A stretch of DNA of 64,000 bases from Streptomyces atratus (GTDB lineage Bacteria; Actinomycetota; Actinomycetes; Streptomycetales; Streptomycetaceae): contig NZ_FPJO01000017.1 in the NCBI RefSeq assembly GCF_900119365.1, forward strand, positions 1,838 to 65,837, read 5' to 3'. Position 1 is the stretch's first letter. The number at the start of each line of letters is the position of its first letter. Below, one piece after another: positions 1-9,075 of this stretch. The translations under genes and the position numbers were made by a program. Under the pieces are notes generated by a model. It ran no database searches. It saw only the letters and a list, made by a program, of their open reading frames with translations, and was not told the origin of the DNA.

Positions 1-850
1 GGTCAAGGCCGAGCCCACGCCGGAGCCGGTGGCCGAGGCAGAGCCCGAGCCCGAAGCCCCCGCCGAGCCGGAGGCACAGGCCGAGCCCGCGCCCGAGCCC
101 ACCCCCGAAGCGACCCCGGCCCCGGCCCCGGCCCCGGCGTCCGCATCCACCCCCGCCCCCAAGCCCGCCGTCACCCTCGCCCGGGTCAAGTCGCGTGCAC
201 CCGGGCTCGTCGACTCGTACAAGGCCGCCCAGGCCGGGCTCAAGGCCCACGGGCTGACCGGGCTGCGGGCCACCGTGTACCTGGTGCTCGACCGCTCCGG
301 CTCCATGCGGCCGTTCTACAAGGACGGCAGCGCCCAGCACCTGGGCGACCGCACCGTCGCGCTCGCCGCGCACCTGGACGAGAACGCGACCGTCCCCGTC
401 GTCTTCTTCTCGACGGACATCGACGGCACCGGCACGGTCGGCCTCGCCGACCACGAGGGCCGGATCGACGAGCTGAACGCGGGCCTCGGCCGCCTCGGCC
501 GTACGAACTACCAGCGCGCCGTCGAAGAGGTCGTCGCGCACTACGAGAAGTCGGAGGCGACCGGCCCCGCCCTGGTGGTCTTCCAGACGGACGGCCCGCC
601 GGACGCCAAGCAGGCCGCCAAGCAGGCGCTGGCCGACGCGGCGCGACTGCCGCTGTTCTTCCAGTTCGTCGCGTTCGGCGACGAGGACGCCAAGGGCTTC
701 GACTTCCTGCGCAAGCTGGACGCCCCGAACGCCGGGTTCTTCCACGCGGGCCCCGCGCCCCGGGAAGTCGCGGACACCACGTTCTACCGCGAGGTCCTCG
801 CCGCGCTCCCCGCGTGGATCGCGGCCCGCGACACCGCGGCCGACGCCTGA
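1..850 (+). CDS. vWA-domain protein (TerF-like), 5' end outside window
   Basis: The reading frame is open from base 2, so the gene starts before the window; an in-frame GTG at 29 lies inside an Ala/Pro/Glu-rich linker and is not a convincing start. After about 60 low-complexity residues comes a von Willebrand A domain with a MIDAS-like DRSGSM motif, a second metal-ligand region (GRTNYQ) and the VFQTDG strand. Streptomyces vWA proteins of this form often carry a TerD domain upstream and belong to the tellurite/stress Ter group; that part is not visible, so the Ter assignment is inference. The 3' end overlaps the convergent histidine kinase gene by 67 bases. Confidence 0.8.
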   Translation, partial: VKAEPTPEPVAEAEPEPEAPAEPEAQAEPAPEPTPEATPAPAPAPASASTPAPKPAVTLARVKSRAPGLVDSYKAAQAGLKAHGLTGLRATVYLVLDRSGSMRPFYKDGSAQHLGDRTVALAAHLDENATVPVVFFSTDIDGTGTVGLADHEGRIDELNAGLGRLGRTNYQRAVEEVVAHYEKSEATGPALVVFQTDGPPDAKQAAKQALADAARLPLFFQFVAFGDEDAKGFDFLRKLDAPNAGFFHAGPAPREVADTTFYREVLAALPAWIAARDTAADA

Positions 851-1995
851 TCCACCGGCAGACGTACGGTCACGGCGAGCCCGCCCCCGGGGCCCGGCAC
901 CGCCGTGACCGTACCGCCGTGCGCGACGGCGATGGAACGCACGATCGAAAGGCCGAGCCCCGACCCCCGCCCCATCCGGTCCTTGCCCTCACCCCGCCGG
1001 AACGGCTCGAACAGCCCGGGGATGTCCGCCGCGTCCACCACGGGCCCGGTGTTGCGCACCTCCAGCAGCGCCCCGCCGCCGGCCGTCACCAGCGCCACGT
1101 CCACCGTCCCGTCCGGCACGTTGTACGTGACGGCGTTGGCCAGCAGATTCGCCACCAGCTGCGCGAGCAGCATCCGGTTGCCCCGCACCGTGCAGAAGTG
1201 GGTGTCGGCCCGCACGCCCGGGTGCCGGGCCGTCTCCTCCGCCACCACCTGCGCGAAATCCACCATCTCCCGCTCGCCCTCGGCGAGCCCGCGCTCACTG
1301 CGGGCCAGGACCAGCAGCCCCTCGATGAGCCGCTCGCTGCGCCGGTTGTTGTCCAGGAGCGTCTGCCGGGTCCGTACGAGATCCTCCGGGGACGGGTCGT
1401 CCAGACCGATCTGGATCGCGGCCCGCTGGGTGGCGAGCGGGGTCCGCAGCTCGTGCGAGGCGTTGGCGATGAACCGCCGCTGGCTGTCGAAGGCCTTCTC
1501 CAGCCGGGCCAGCAGCGCGTCGAGCGTGTCGCCGAGCTCCTTCAGCTCGTCGTCCGGCCCGCTGGACGCGATCCGCTCGTGCAGATTGTGCTCGGAGAGC
1601 CGGCGCGCCTTCGCGGTCATGGCGTGGACGGGGCGCAGCACCCGCCCCGCGGTCCACCAGCCCACGCCGACCGCGCAGGCCGTCATGACGAGCAGCGAGG
1701 CCGCGGACCACATGAGCAGCTGGTGCCCGGCCGCGTCGCTGACGTGGTCGGTGAGGTCGTAGACGGTGGGCGGCCCGAGACTGCGCCGGGTGACCAGCGG
1801 GCCGTTCACCGCGTAGCCGGGCTGGACGACCGCGGCCGTGCGGGCGATGTCGCGCGCCTGGGAGTCCGTACCGGCGCGGGAGGCGAGGTTGACGGTGGCG
1901 AGCAGCGCCGTGCCGAGGATCAGGAACACTCCGCCGTACACGAGCGCGATCCGGGCCCGGATCCTGGAGTGCGGCACCTGCGCGAGGCGCCTCAC
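784..1995 (-). CDS. Sensor histidine kinase, HAMP/HisKA/HATPase
   Basis: A 403-residue membrane sensor kinase, partner of the regulator gene just upstream. Visible in order: transmembrane segment about 15-37, short extracytoplasmic loop about 38-92, second membrane segment about 93-117, HAMP about 118-168, HisKA with H-box NASHELRTPL (His about 181), N-box around NLLANAVTYN, and G-box GRGSGLGLSIV. The short sensor loop (about 55 residues) has no recognised ligand domain, so the signal is unknown. Its start overlaps the regulator stop by 4 bases, implying coupled translation. Confidence 0.93.
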   Translation of the reverse strand: MRRLAQVPHSRIRARIALVYGGVFLILGTALLATVNLASRAGTDSQARDIARTAAVVQPGYAVNGPLVTRRSLGPPTVYDLTDHVSDAAGHQLLMWSAASLLVMTACAVGVGWWTAGRVLRPVHAMTAKARRLSEHNLHERIASSGPDDELKELGDTLDALLARLEKAFDSQRRFIANASHELRTPLATQRAAIQIGLDDPSPEDLVRTRQTLLDNNRRSERLIEGLLVLARSERGLAEGEREMVDFAQVVAEETARHPGVRADTHFCTVRGNRMLLAQLVANLLANAVTYNVPDGTVDVALVTAGGGALLEVRNTGPVVDAADIPGLFEPFRRGEGKDRMGRGSGLGLSIVRSIAVAHGGTVTAVPGPGGGLAVTVRLPVDQASAAVSRAAIHAGSAARTSR

Positions 1996-2645
1996 AGGGC
2001 GTACCCCACGCTCTGCACCGTGCGGATCAGCGCCGGTTCGCCGAGCTTCCCGCGGAGCTTGCTCATGCAGACGCGGACGGCGCCGGTGAAGGGATCGGCG
2101 TTGGCGTCCCAGGCCCGCTCCAGCAGCTCCTCGGCGCTGACGGTCCCGCCGTCGGCCTCCAGCAGCAACTGGAGCACGGTGAACTCCTTCGGCGAGAGGT
2201 CCAGCTCCCGCCCGTCCCGCGAGGCGGTGCGCCGTACGGTGTCGAGCCGGATGCCGTGCCGTTCCAGCTGCGGCGGCACGGGGCGGGCGCTGCGCCGCCG
2301 CAGCGCCCGTACCCGCGACACCAGCTCGGGGAACTCGAAGGGTTTGCCCAGGTAGTCGTCGGCGCCGAGGTCGAGACCGGCGACCCGGTCCTCCATGGAG
2401 CCGGCGGCGGTGAGCATCAGGATCCTGGTCCGGGAGCCGGAGGCGACGAGGCCGCGCGCCACGTCGTCGCCGTGCACCCTTGGCAGGTCGCGGTCGAGGA
2501 CGACGACGTCGTAGTCGTGCAGCCCCAGGTAGGCGAGGGCGGCGTCACCGCTGTACACCGTGTCGACGGCGAACCCGGCCCGCCGCAGCCCGGTGGCGAC
2601 CAGCTCCGCCAGGATCTCCTCGTCCTCGGCGACCAGTACCCGCAT
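1992..2645 (-). CDS. OmpR/PhoB-family response regulator
   Basis: A 217-residue DNA-binding regulator paired with the downstream kinase. The receiver domain opens with VLVAEDEE, has the phospho-acceptor Asp at about 51 (VVLDRDLP) and the conserved Lys in LGKPFEF; a winged-helix Trans_reg_C domain follows and ends in SVGYAL. The frame stays open to 2804, but the ATG at 2645 begins the canonical receiver strand and has AGGGGA eight bases upstream, so the longer version is rejected. It is divergent from metG with a 148-base gap that should hold both promoters. Confidence 0.93.
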   Translation of the reverse strand: MRVLVAEDEEILAELVATGLRRAGFAVDTVYSGDAALAYLGLHDYDVVVLDRDLPRVHGDDVARGLVASGSRTRILMLTAAGSMEDRVAGLDLGADDYLGKPFEFPELVSRVRALRRRSARPVPPQLERHGIRLDTVRRTASRDGRELDLSPKEFTVLQLLLEADGGTVSAEELLERAWDANADPFTGAVRVCMSKLRGKLGEPALIRTVQSVGYAL

Positions 2646-2793
2646 CGTGATGTCCCCTGCCTCGTACACGCGTGTCCACTCCCTCCCAGGATGCGTCTTT
2701 GTTACGGGAAGGGATGTTTCGCAAAGGTCTCCACAGCCGTGGCCGGGTTTATCGGTGTGAGTTGATCTCCCGCAGGCCGTTAGGATTTCGACC

Positions 2794-4407
2794 ATGGCGG
2801 CCACTGGATCCGAGAAGCAAGGGGGCGACGGCGTGAAGAGTTTCTACGTATCGACCCCCATCTACTACGTCAACGACGCTCCTCACCTGGGCCACGCCTA
2901 CACGACCGTCGCAGGCGACGTGCTCACGCGCTGGCACCGCCAGCGCGGCGAGAAGGTGTGGTACCTCACCGGCACGGACGAGCACGGTCAGAAGATCATG
3001 CGCACTGCCGAGGCGAACGACGTCACGCCCCAGCAATGGTGCGACAAGCTCGTCGAGGAGGCATGGAAGCCCCTCTGGGAGCACCTGAACATCGCGAACG
3101 ACGACTTCATCCGTACGACGGAGAAGCGGCACACCGACCGGGTCCAGGAGTTCGTGCAGGACCTGTACGACAAGGGCGAGATCTACAAGGGCGGCTACGA
3201 GGGCCCGTACTGCGTGGGCTGCGAGGAGTACAAACTCCCCGGCGACCTCGTGGAGGGCGAGAACGGCGTCAAGCTGTGCCCGATCCACAAGAAGCCGGTG
3301 GAGATCCTCAAGGAGGAGAACTACTTCTTCAAGCTGAGCGCCTACGGCCCGAAGCTGATGGAGTTCTACGCGAACAACCCGGGCTTCATCCAGCCCGAGT
3401 CCGCCCGCAACGAGGTCGTGAACTTCGTCAAGCAGGGCCTTCAGGACCTCTCCATCTCCCGCTCGACCTTCGACTGGGGCGTCCCGGTGCCGTGGGACGA
3501 GAAGCACGTCATCTACGTGTGGGTCGACGCCCTGCTGAACTACGCCACGGCGGTCGGCTACGGCGCCAACCAGGAGAAGTTCGACGGGACGTTCCCCGCC
3601 GATGTGCACCTGGTGGGCAAGGACATCCTCCGCTTCCACGCGGTGATCTGGCCCGCGATGCTGATGGCGCAGGGGCTGCCGCTGCCGGGCCGGGTCGCGG
3701 CCAACGGCTGGCTGATGGTCGGCGGCGAGAAGATGTCGAAGTCGAACCTGACGGGCATCAAGCCGCAGGACCTGACCTCGCACTTCGGCGTGGACGCGTA
3801 CCGCTGGTACTTCCTGCGCGCCATCGCGTTCGGCAGCGACGGCTCGTTCTCCTGGGAGGACTTCTCGGCCCGCTACACCTCCGAGCTCGCCAACGACTAC
3901 GGCAACCTCGCCTCGCGCGTCGCGGCCATGGTCGGCAAGTACTTCGGCGGGGCGCTCCCGGAGGCCACCGCGTCGGGTGACGCCGAGCAGGCGGTCCAGG
4001 AAGGTCTGGCGAAGGCCGTCGCCGCGGCCGACGAGAAGATCGGCGAGGAGCTGGACTTCCAGGCCGGCATCCTGGCGATCTTCGACTTCGTGAAGCAGGT
4101 CAACGGCTACATCACGGAGCAGGAGCCCTGGAAGGTCGCCAAGGACACTTCCCCCGAGGGCCAGGCCCGCCTCGCGACGATCCTCTACACGGCCGCCGAG
4201 TCGCTGCGCGGTGTCGCGGTCCTGCTGAACGCCGTGATGCCGGAGACCTCGCAGAAGCTGTGGGAGTCCCTGGGCGCCGAGGAGTCCCTGGGCGCCCTGG
4301 CCGACCAGCGCGTCCAGGACGCGGGCAGCTGGGGCCGGCTCCCGGCGGGCGCGACGGTGACGAAGGGCGCGGTGCTGTTCCCCCGCCTGGAGGAGAAGTC
4401 CGCGTAG
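2794..4407 (+). CDS. metG: Methionyl-tRNA synthetase
   Basis: Class I aminoacyl-tRNA synthetase charging tRNA-Met. It shows the HIGH-type motif HLGHAY near the N-terminus, a zinc-knuckle region CVGC...CPIH at about 147-170, the KMSKS loop KMSKSN near 314, and an anticodon-binding C-terminal domain. At 537 residues it is the short form without the C-terminal tRNA-binding appendage. Two starts are possible: ATG 2794, only 8 bases after a TAGGAT that could be a -10 box (a near-leaderless message), or GTG 2833, which has AAGGGGG upstream and begins right at the conserved VKSFYVSTPIYY. A strong hairpin follows the gene. Confidence 0.97.
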   Translation: MAATGSEKQGGDGVKSFYVSTPIYYVNDAPHLGHAYTTVAGDVLTRWHRQRGEKVWYLTGTDEHGQKIMRTAEANDVTPQQWCDKLVEEAWKPLWEHLNIANDDFIRTTEKRHTDRVQEFVQDLYDKGEIYKGGYEGPYCVGCEEYKLPGDLVEGENGVKLCPIHKKPVEILKEENYFFKLSAYGPKLMEFYANNPGFIQPESARNEVVNFVKQGLQDLSISRSTFDWGVPVPWDEKHVIYVWVDALLNYATAVGYGANQEKFDGTFPADVHLVGKDILRFHAVIWPAMLMAQGLPLPGRVAANGWLMVGGEKMSKSNLTGIKPQDLTSHFGVDAYRWYFLRAIAFGSDGSFSWEDFSARYTSELANDYGNLASRVAAMVGKYFGGALPEATASGDAEQAVQEGLAKAVAAADEKIGEELDFQAGILAIFDFVKQVNGYITEQEPWKVAKDTSPEGQARLATILYTAAESLRGVAVLLNAVMPETSQKLWESLGAEESLGALADQRVQDAGSWGRLPAGATVTKGAVLFPRLEEKSA

Positions 4408-4425
4408 GCGGGTCTCACGCACATA

Positions 4426-4466
4426 CGGCGAAGGGCGGGACCGCGTGTCGGTCCCGCCCTTCGCCG
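4426..4466. terminator. Bidirectional hairpin terminator after metG
   Basis: Perfect 17-bp arms (4426-4442 and 4450-4466) with a 7-base loop lie between the convergent metG and Uma2-family genes. GC-rich hairpins without a T-run are usual for Streptomyces terminators. Confidence 0.85.
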
Positions 4467-4492
4467 TGCTGCTGCATGTGCTCCGACCCGAG

Positions 4493-5074
4493 TCAGCGGA
4501 CCCAGTTCTTCAGCGGCTCGGTGTCCAGTTCGATGCCCACCGGGTCGGGCAGTTCGACGGTCTTCCCGTACGGAACTGTCACCACCTGCTCGTATCGCAC
4601 TCCGTCGGGCTGCGAATGCACCTTGACCTCGCAGGTGTCGCGGTCGATGAGCAGATAGACGGGAATCCCGGTCTCGGCGTACGCGCGCGGCTTCTCGACC
4701 CGGTCCCGGCGGTCGGTGTCCTCGTCGTACGAGGTGACCTCGACGACCATCAGGACACCGTCGGAGCTGGCCCATTCGCCTTGACCGACGAAGGCGCCAC
4801 TGCGAGCGAGCGTCCCATCGGGCCGGGCGTTCCCCTTGCGGTACGTCTCGATGCGCAGCCCCTGTTCGGCGTAGAGCCAGCGGCCGGGATCAGCCTGCAT
4901 GCACTGCCGGGTGAGCCACTCGATGATCCGCCCGTGATCCCCGTCCGGCACAGCCTTGACCCCCATTTTCCCGTTCACGAATTCCAGACGCAGTGCTTCT
5001 TCCGCGCGTATGGCGTGACGGGCAAGGTCCTCGAAGACCTCCTGTGTCAGCACACCCTCGTCAGTCACGGTCAT
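4493..5074 (-). CDS. Uma2-family (DUF820) putative endonuclease
   Basis: A 193-residue member of the Uma2/DUF820 family, which has a PD-(D/E)XK nuclease-like fold and is greatly expanded in Streptomyces with no settled biological role. The core RPDGTLAR...VMVVEVTSYDEDTDRRDRVEKPRAYAE shows the expected Asp, Glu and Lys positions of the fold, followed by GIPVYLLIDRD. ATG 5074 is preferred because AGGAGG lies 5 bases upstream; a GTG three bases earlier is too close to that site. It is a single gene. A second family member lies at 21145-21756. Confidence 0.85.
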   Translation of the reverse strand: MTVTDEGVLTQEVFEDLARHAIRAEEALRLEFVNGKMGVKAVPDGDHGRIIEWLTRQCMQADPGRWLYAEQGLRIETYRKGNARPDGTLARSGAFVGQGEWASSDGVLMVVEVTSYDEDTDRRDRVEKPRAYAETGIPVYLLIDRDTCEVKVHSQPDGVRYEQVVTVPYGKTVELPDPVGIELDTEPLKNWVR

Positions 5075-5111
5075 CACTGCCTCCTGGTACGGAAACGGGC
5101 TGCCTCCAGCG

Positions 5112-5135
5112 TACGGGCCCGCCTCCCGGCCCGTA
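5112..5135 (-). terminator. Small hairpin after L,D-transpeptidase-like gene
   Basis: TACGGGCC and GGCCCGTA arms (8 bp, perfect) with an 8-base loop lie just beyond the stop codon of the gene at 5142-5969. Confidence 0.55.
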
Positions 5136-5141
5136 TCCCGT

Positions 5142-5969
5142 TCACCGCTCCAGTGCCTCCGCGTCGCCCATCACCACGACCGGGTTCTTCGCCGGGTCGA
5201 GGGTGCTCAGGAGTTCCCGCATCCGGTCCAGGGGGAGCGAGATGCAGCCCTGGGTGGGGCCGCCGTGGTCGACGTGGATCCAGATGCCGCCGCCGCGTTC
5301 CTGGCCGAGCGGGCGTTCGTGGTCGAGGGGGGTGACGCCGGGGGTCCGGTTGTAGTCGACGGCGACGACGTAGTCGAAGGACCCTTCGAGCGGTTCCCCG
5401 TCGAAGCCCTCGCCGCTCACCACGAACGCCGGGTTCCGGTCATAGGGGAACGCCGTTTCGGGAGGGTCGAACAGGCCGCCCGCGTACGTCAGCCCGTAGA
5501 CCCCGACCGGGGAGCGGAGGTCGCCCTCCCAGTGCTCGTCGGTCCAGCCGTTCAGCGCGTTGTGGGCCGGCCAGCGGGTCGTGACGGGCAGCCAGCCCAG
5601 GGCCGGGTTGTCGCGGGCGTAGAGGACCGCGGTGGACAGGCTGGAGTCGTAGCCGTCGCCGGTGACGACGAAGACCTGTTTGGAGGACGCCGGGATCTCG
5701 GCCCGGGTCTTCGGTCCGAGCGCGGGGATCTCGCGCGGCCGGACGACCGGCGCGTGCGGCGCCCGGGCGGCCCGTCTCCGTGCCCGTTCGGCGGGCGGGC
5801 CCGCGACACCGGCGGTGGCCGTGGCGCCCGCCCGGACGGCGGGGTCCTTGGGGGCGGCGGTCCCGGAGGTGTTGCCGCAGGCGGTGAGCAGCAGCAGCAC
5901 GGCGGCACAGGCACCGACAGAGACGGCGTACGGGGGACGCCGGAGGGCCGACGGACGGGAAACGGACAC
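5142..5969 (-). CDS. L,D-transpeptidase-like (YkuD) lipoprotein
   Basis: A 275-residue exported protein. The N-terminus has basic residues, a hydrophobic stretch and a lipobox LLTAC (Cys about 31), so it should be membrane-anchored. After an Ala/Arg/Pro-rich spacer comes a YkuD-type catalytic domain ending in HVDHGGPTQGCISLP, where the Cys is the expected nucleophile; the usual Ser/Thr-His-Gly-Cys reads TQGC here, so one His is replaced by Gln. Members cross-link peptidoglycan or attach proteins to it, but actinobacterial relatives of this subgroup are uncharacterised. No operon partner; the promoter should lie in the 271-base gap upstream. Confidence 0.75.
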   Translation of the reverse strand: MSVSRPSALRRPPYAVSVGACAAVLLLLTACGNTSGTAAPKDPAVRAGATATAGVAGPPAERARRRAARAPHAPVVRPREIPALGPKTRAEIPASSKQVFVVTGDGYDSSLSTAVLYARDNPALGWLPVTTRWPAHNALNGWTDEHWEGDLRSPVGVYGLTYAGGLFDPPETAFPYDRNPAFVVSGEGFDGEPLEGSFDYVVAVDYNRTPGVTPLDHERPLGQERGGGIWIHVDHGGPTQGCISLPLDRMRELLSTLDPAKNPVVVMGDAEALER

Positions 5970-6122
5970 AGGAACTCCTCAGCGCTGGTGGGGTGACGGC
6001 AGCACAGGCGAGCTCCCCGTCACGCCTCCTGCCGCCGACCCCAGTTAACGCCGCGTCGCGCGAACGTGAATCCGTACCAGGGCCATACGGCTGTACCGGC
6101 CGCCGGACACGTGCGCCGGAAC

Positions 6123-6158
6123 GGCCCGGAACCGTTCCTTGCGTGTAGGTTCCGGGCC
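6123..6158. terminator. Hairpin downstream of sensor-lipoprotein operon
   Basis: Arms GGCCCGGAAC (6123-6132) and GTTCCGGGCC (6149-6158) pair perfectly around a 16-base loop, about 80 bases beyond the stop at 6241. The rest of the 5970-6240 gap holds no gene that I can see. Confidence 0.6.
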
Positions 6159-6240
6159 CTTCACCTCCGCGGGGGGTGGGCGAAGGTCTGAGTACGGGTC
6201 AGGAATAGGTGCGGGTGCCGGTGCCAAAACCGGTGACCGC

Positions 6241-6732
6241 TCACCCGTCGAGGAACTCCGCGCACCGGTACGGGCCCAGCGCGGAGCCCTCGGACGGTCG
6301 CAGGGTGACCTCCACGTCGTCGGTCCTGACCTTCGGTTCGAGTACGGACTGGGCACGCGCCAGCGTGCACACCAGCTGACCGGTGGCCTGGTCGCGTCCC
6401 GACTCCCCGTAGAGGCCCTCCAGCCGCACCGTGACCCGGGTGCCCGAGCCCGTCGCCGAGTAACCGCCGAGATGGACGAGGGAGGTGAGCCCGCCCTGCT
6501 CGGCGGGCGGCGTCCTCTCGCCGAGCAGCTTCAGCACGCCGTTGAGGTCGTCGACCTCCTGGTCGATCAGCGGCACCGCGCGCAGCCCGGCGGCCGACGC
6601 GTAGTACAGCCGCATGCCGCGCGTCAGCCCGGACGCGGGCTCGCCCGCGCCTATCACCCCGGTCGGCTGGACCCCGCAGCCCACGAGAGCGGCCCCCAGT
6701 ACGGCGACCGCCATGCCCTGTCGGACCTTCAC
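6241..6732 (-). CDS. Lipoprotein encoded with a two-component system
   Basis: A 163-residue lipoprotein whose GTG start overlaps the kinase stop as GTGA, the third gene of a regulator-kinase-lipoprotein operon. The signal peptide ends in a lipobox ALVGC (Cys about 19). The mature part shows Ser/Thr-Val-Arg-Leu beta-rich strands resembling the small extracytoplasmic lipoproteins found with CseBC and AfsQ-type systems, including a pair of Cys residues (VCTLARAQ and RCAEF). By analogy with CseA it may modulate the sensor, but this is inferred from position only. Confidence 0.82.
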   Translation of the reverse strand: MKVRQGMAVAVLGAALVGCGVQPTGVIGAGEPASGLTRGMRLYYASAAGLRAVPLIDQEVDDLNGVLKLLGERTPPAEQGGLTSLVHLGGYSATGSGTRVTVRLEGLYGESGRDQATGQLVCTLARAQSVLEPKVRTDDVEVTLRPSEGSALGPYRCAEFLDG

Positions 6733-8249
6733 TCCGTGTCCTCTCCCGTACGTCGCAGGGGCAGCCGCAGGGTGAACACCGCGCCGTGCCCCGGTCCGTC
6801 CGCCGCGTCGGCCGCGTCGATCGTGCCGCCGTGCAGGCGGGCGTTCTCCAGCGCGATCGCCATGCCCAGGCCGCTGCCCTGTCCGCTGTCGTCGGCCGCG
6901 CCGCGCGTGCGGGCCGTGTCCGCCTTGTAGAACCGGTCGAAGACCCGTTCCCCCGCCTCCGGCGGCAGCCCCGGGCCGTGGTCGGCGACGGACAGCACCA
7001 CCCGCTCGCCGTCCGCCTCGGGGGCCGTCGTGAGGGTCACGGTGACCGGCGGGGCGCCGTGCCGCAGCGCGTTGCCCACCAGGTTCGCGACGATCACGTC
7101 GATCCGGCGCCGGTCGACCACCGCCCGTACGCCCTCGTCGAGCTCCGTCCGTACCCGGTCCGTCCAGCCGCGCAGCGCCAGGGACGCCCGTACGGTGTCG
7201 GCGAGGTCGGTCTCCGCCGCGTTCAGCCGGGCCGCCTTGGCGTCGAAGCGGGAGATCTCCATCAGGTCCTCGACCAGCCGGGACAGCCGGGCCGTCTCCG
7301 CGCCGACGGTACGGGCCGCCCGCGCCGCGTCCGGCGGCAGCTGGTCGGCGTCCTCCTCCAGCACCGTCGCCACCATCGTCATCGCGGCGAGGGGCGTGCG
7401 CAGTTCGTGCGACACGTCCGCCACGAAGCGGCGCGCCTTCGCCTCCTGCTCGCGCAGATCCGCGTCGGACTCCTGGAGCGCGTCGGCGGTCTCGTTGAAC
7501 GTTCGTGCCAGGTCGGCGAGTTCGTCGTGCCCGGTGACGGCGACCCGGCTGCCGAGGTCCCCGGCCGCCAGCTCGCGGGTGGCCCGGCCCAGCTTCCGTA
7601 CCGGACGCAGGACCGTCCCCGCGGCCAGCAGCGCGAGGACGGCGGCCAGCAGCACCACCGGCACGATGCCCGTCCGTACGGAGTCCAGCAGGGCGGCCGT
7701 GTCGTCGCGCTCGGCCCGCAGATCGGAGATCGCGTAGACCTCCAGCCCGGAGGTGCTGCGGTCCCCGTCGGCGTACGTCACGGGCATGCCGACGACCAGA
7801 TAGGGCTCGCCCCGCCACCGCACCCGCTGGAACTCGGCGTCGCCGCCGGTCGTGACGGCGGTGCGCAGCTCGACGGTGATCCGGGACGTGGTGTCGGCGA
7901 GCGAGTCGGAGACGGCGGACAGGTCCTGGTAGCGGGCGACCACGATGTTCCCGCCGATGCCCTCGGACACCTTCGCCGCGAACCGGGACAGCGACCGCTG
8001 GTCGGGCGGTACGTCGAAGTCGGCGGCCACCGCGCCGACCCGCTCCCGGAGGTCGTTCACGGCCGCGTTCTGGGTGCGCTGGAGGACGGCGGTGCGGGCG
8101 TCCCGGTAGGCGAGGGCGGTCGCGGTCACCGCGCTGATCAGGGCGACGACGACGAAGGTGACGACGAGCCGGGTGCGCAGCCCGCCGACGAGGTGCCGCG
8201 CGCGTCTCTTCGGGGCGGCGGGGCGCCCGGCGCGATCCGTACGGCTCAC
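6729..8249 (-). CDS. Sensor histidine kinase with large extracytoplasmic domain
   Basis: A 506-residue kinase starting at GTG 8249, which overlaps the regulator stop as GTGA. Layout: transmembrane segment about 27-48, extracytoplasmic sensor about 49-190, second membrane segment about 192-212, HAMP about 213-265, H-box DVSHELRTPL (His about 281), N-box NLVGNALRHG, and G-boxes DHGPGLP and GQGSGLGMAIA. The frame is open well upstream of 8249, but that part is the regulator read in another frame. The operon resembles AfsQ1/AfsQ2 plus lipoprotein and the CseABC envelope-stress set; I cannot tell which it is orthologous to. Confidence 0.92.
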   Translation of the reverse strand: MSRTDRAGRPAAPKRRARHLVGGLRTRLVVTFVVVALISAVTATALAYRDARTAVLQRTQNAAVNDLRERVGAVAADFDVPPDQRSLSRFAAKVSEGIGGNIVVARYQDLSAVSDSLADTTSRITVELRTAVTTGGDAEFQRVRWRGEPYLVVGMPVTYADGDRSTSGLEVYAISDLRAERDDTAALLDSVRTGIVPVVLLAAVLALLAAGTVLRPVRKLGRATRELAAGDLGSRVAVTGHDELADLARTFNETADALQESDADLREQEAKARRFVADVSHELRTPLAAMTMVATVLEEDADQLPPDAARAARTVGAETARLSRLVEDLMEISRFDAKAARLNAAETDLADTVRASLALRGWTDRVRTELDEGVRAVVDRRRIDVIVANLVGNALRHGAPPVTVTLTTAPEADGERVVLSVADHGPGLPPEAGERVFDRFYKADTARTRGAADDSGQGSGLGMAIALENARLHGGTIDAADAADGPGHGAVFTLRLPLRRTGEDTE

Positions 8250-8941
8250 AGCGGCCCGAAGCGGTAGCCGAAGCCCCGCACCGTCTGGACGTAGCGGGGC
8301 TTGGACGGTATGTCCTCCAGCTTGGCGCGCAGCCGGCCGACCGCCGCGTCCACCAGCCGGGAGTCGCCCAGGAAGGTGTGGTCCCAGACGGATTCGAGGA
8401 GCTGTTCGCGGCTGAAGACCCGGCAGGGGGAGGCCGAGAGCTCCAGCAGCAGCCGCAGCTCGGTGGGCGGCAGCGGAACGGGGGTGCCGTGCTTGGTGAC
8501 GGTCAGTCCGGCGCGGTCGATCACCAGCCCGGCGAGGTCGGCGCCGGGCCCCTGCACCTGTCCGGACGGTTCCGCGCGCCGCAGCGCGGCCCGGATGCGG
8601 GCCTCCAGGACGGGGGCGGTGACCGGCTTGACGACGTAGTCGTCGGCGCCCGCTTCCAGGCCCGTCACGATGTCCTGGTCGTCGCCGCGCGCGGTCAGCA
8701 TGATGACCGGCAGGGTCGCCGAGCGGGCGCGGATGCGGCGGCACACCTCGAAGCCGTCCATGCCGGGCAGCATCAGGTCCAGCACGGCCAGTTCGACCCG
8801 GGCACCCCGCTCCCCGGCCAGCAGGGCGAGGGCCTGCTCGCCGGTGGCGGCGGTGTCCACGCCGTACCCGTGCCGGCGCAGCACGAGCTCCATCCCGTCC
8901 CGTACGGACGCGTCGTCCTCGATGAGCAACACATGCGGCAT
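8246..8941 (-). CDS. OmpR/PhoB-family response regulator (AfsQ1/CseB-like)
   Basis: A 231-residue regulator: receiver domain starting VLLIEDD, phospho-acceptor Asp about 55 (AVLDLMLPG), conserved Thr-Ala in MLTAR and Lys in VVKPV; then a winged-helix domain ending VRGFGYRFGPL. ATG 8941 was chosen because it begins the first receiver strand. First gene of the operon with the kinase and lipoprotein. A 134-base gap separates it from the divergent lipoprotein/ABC operon at 9076, so the regulator may control both directions. Confidence 0.92.
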   Translation of the reverse strand: MPHVLLIEDDASVRDGMELVLRRHGYGVDTAATGEQALALLAGERGARVELAVLDLMLPGMDGFEVCRRIRARSATLPVIMLTARGDDQDIVTGLEAGADDYVVKPVTAPVLEARIRAALRRAEPSGQVQGPGADLAGLVIDRAGLTVTKHGTPVPLPPTELRLLLELSASPCRVFSREQLLESVWDHTFLGDSRLVDAAVGRLRAKLEDIPSKPRYVQTVRGFGYRFGPL

Positions 8942-9075
8942 AGGGCCGATTATGGGCACGTCCGGACCGTTCCCGTCCGCCGTGCACGGGGCGGATGTGC
9001 AGGCGGGGGGCATTGTTACGTTCCCATCATGTGGCCATGGACGGGCCATCATCTGTGGCGGCGAGCGTGCGGCGC

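Noticed and set aside
2749..4422. Minus-strand open frame antisense to metG
   Set aside because: Leu/Val/Arg-rich antisense frame caused by codon bias; metG is unmistakable.
6241..7818. 525-codon minus-strand frame including the small lipoprotein
   Set aside because: Only the last 163 codons are real; the earlier part is the kinase gene read out of frame.
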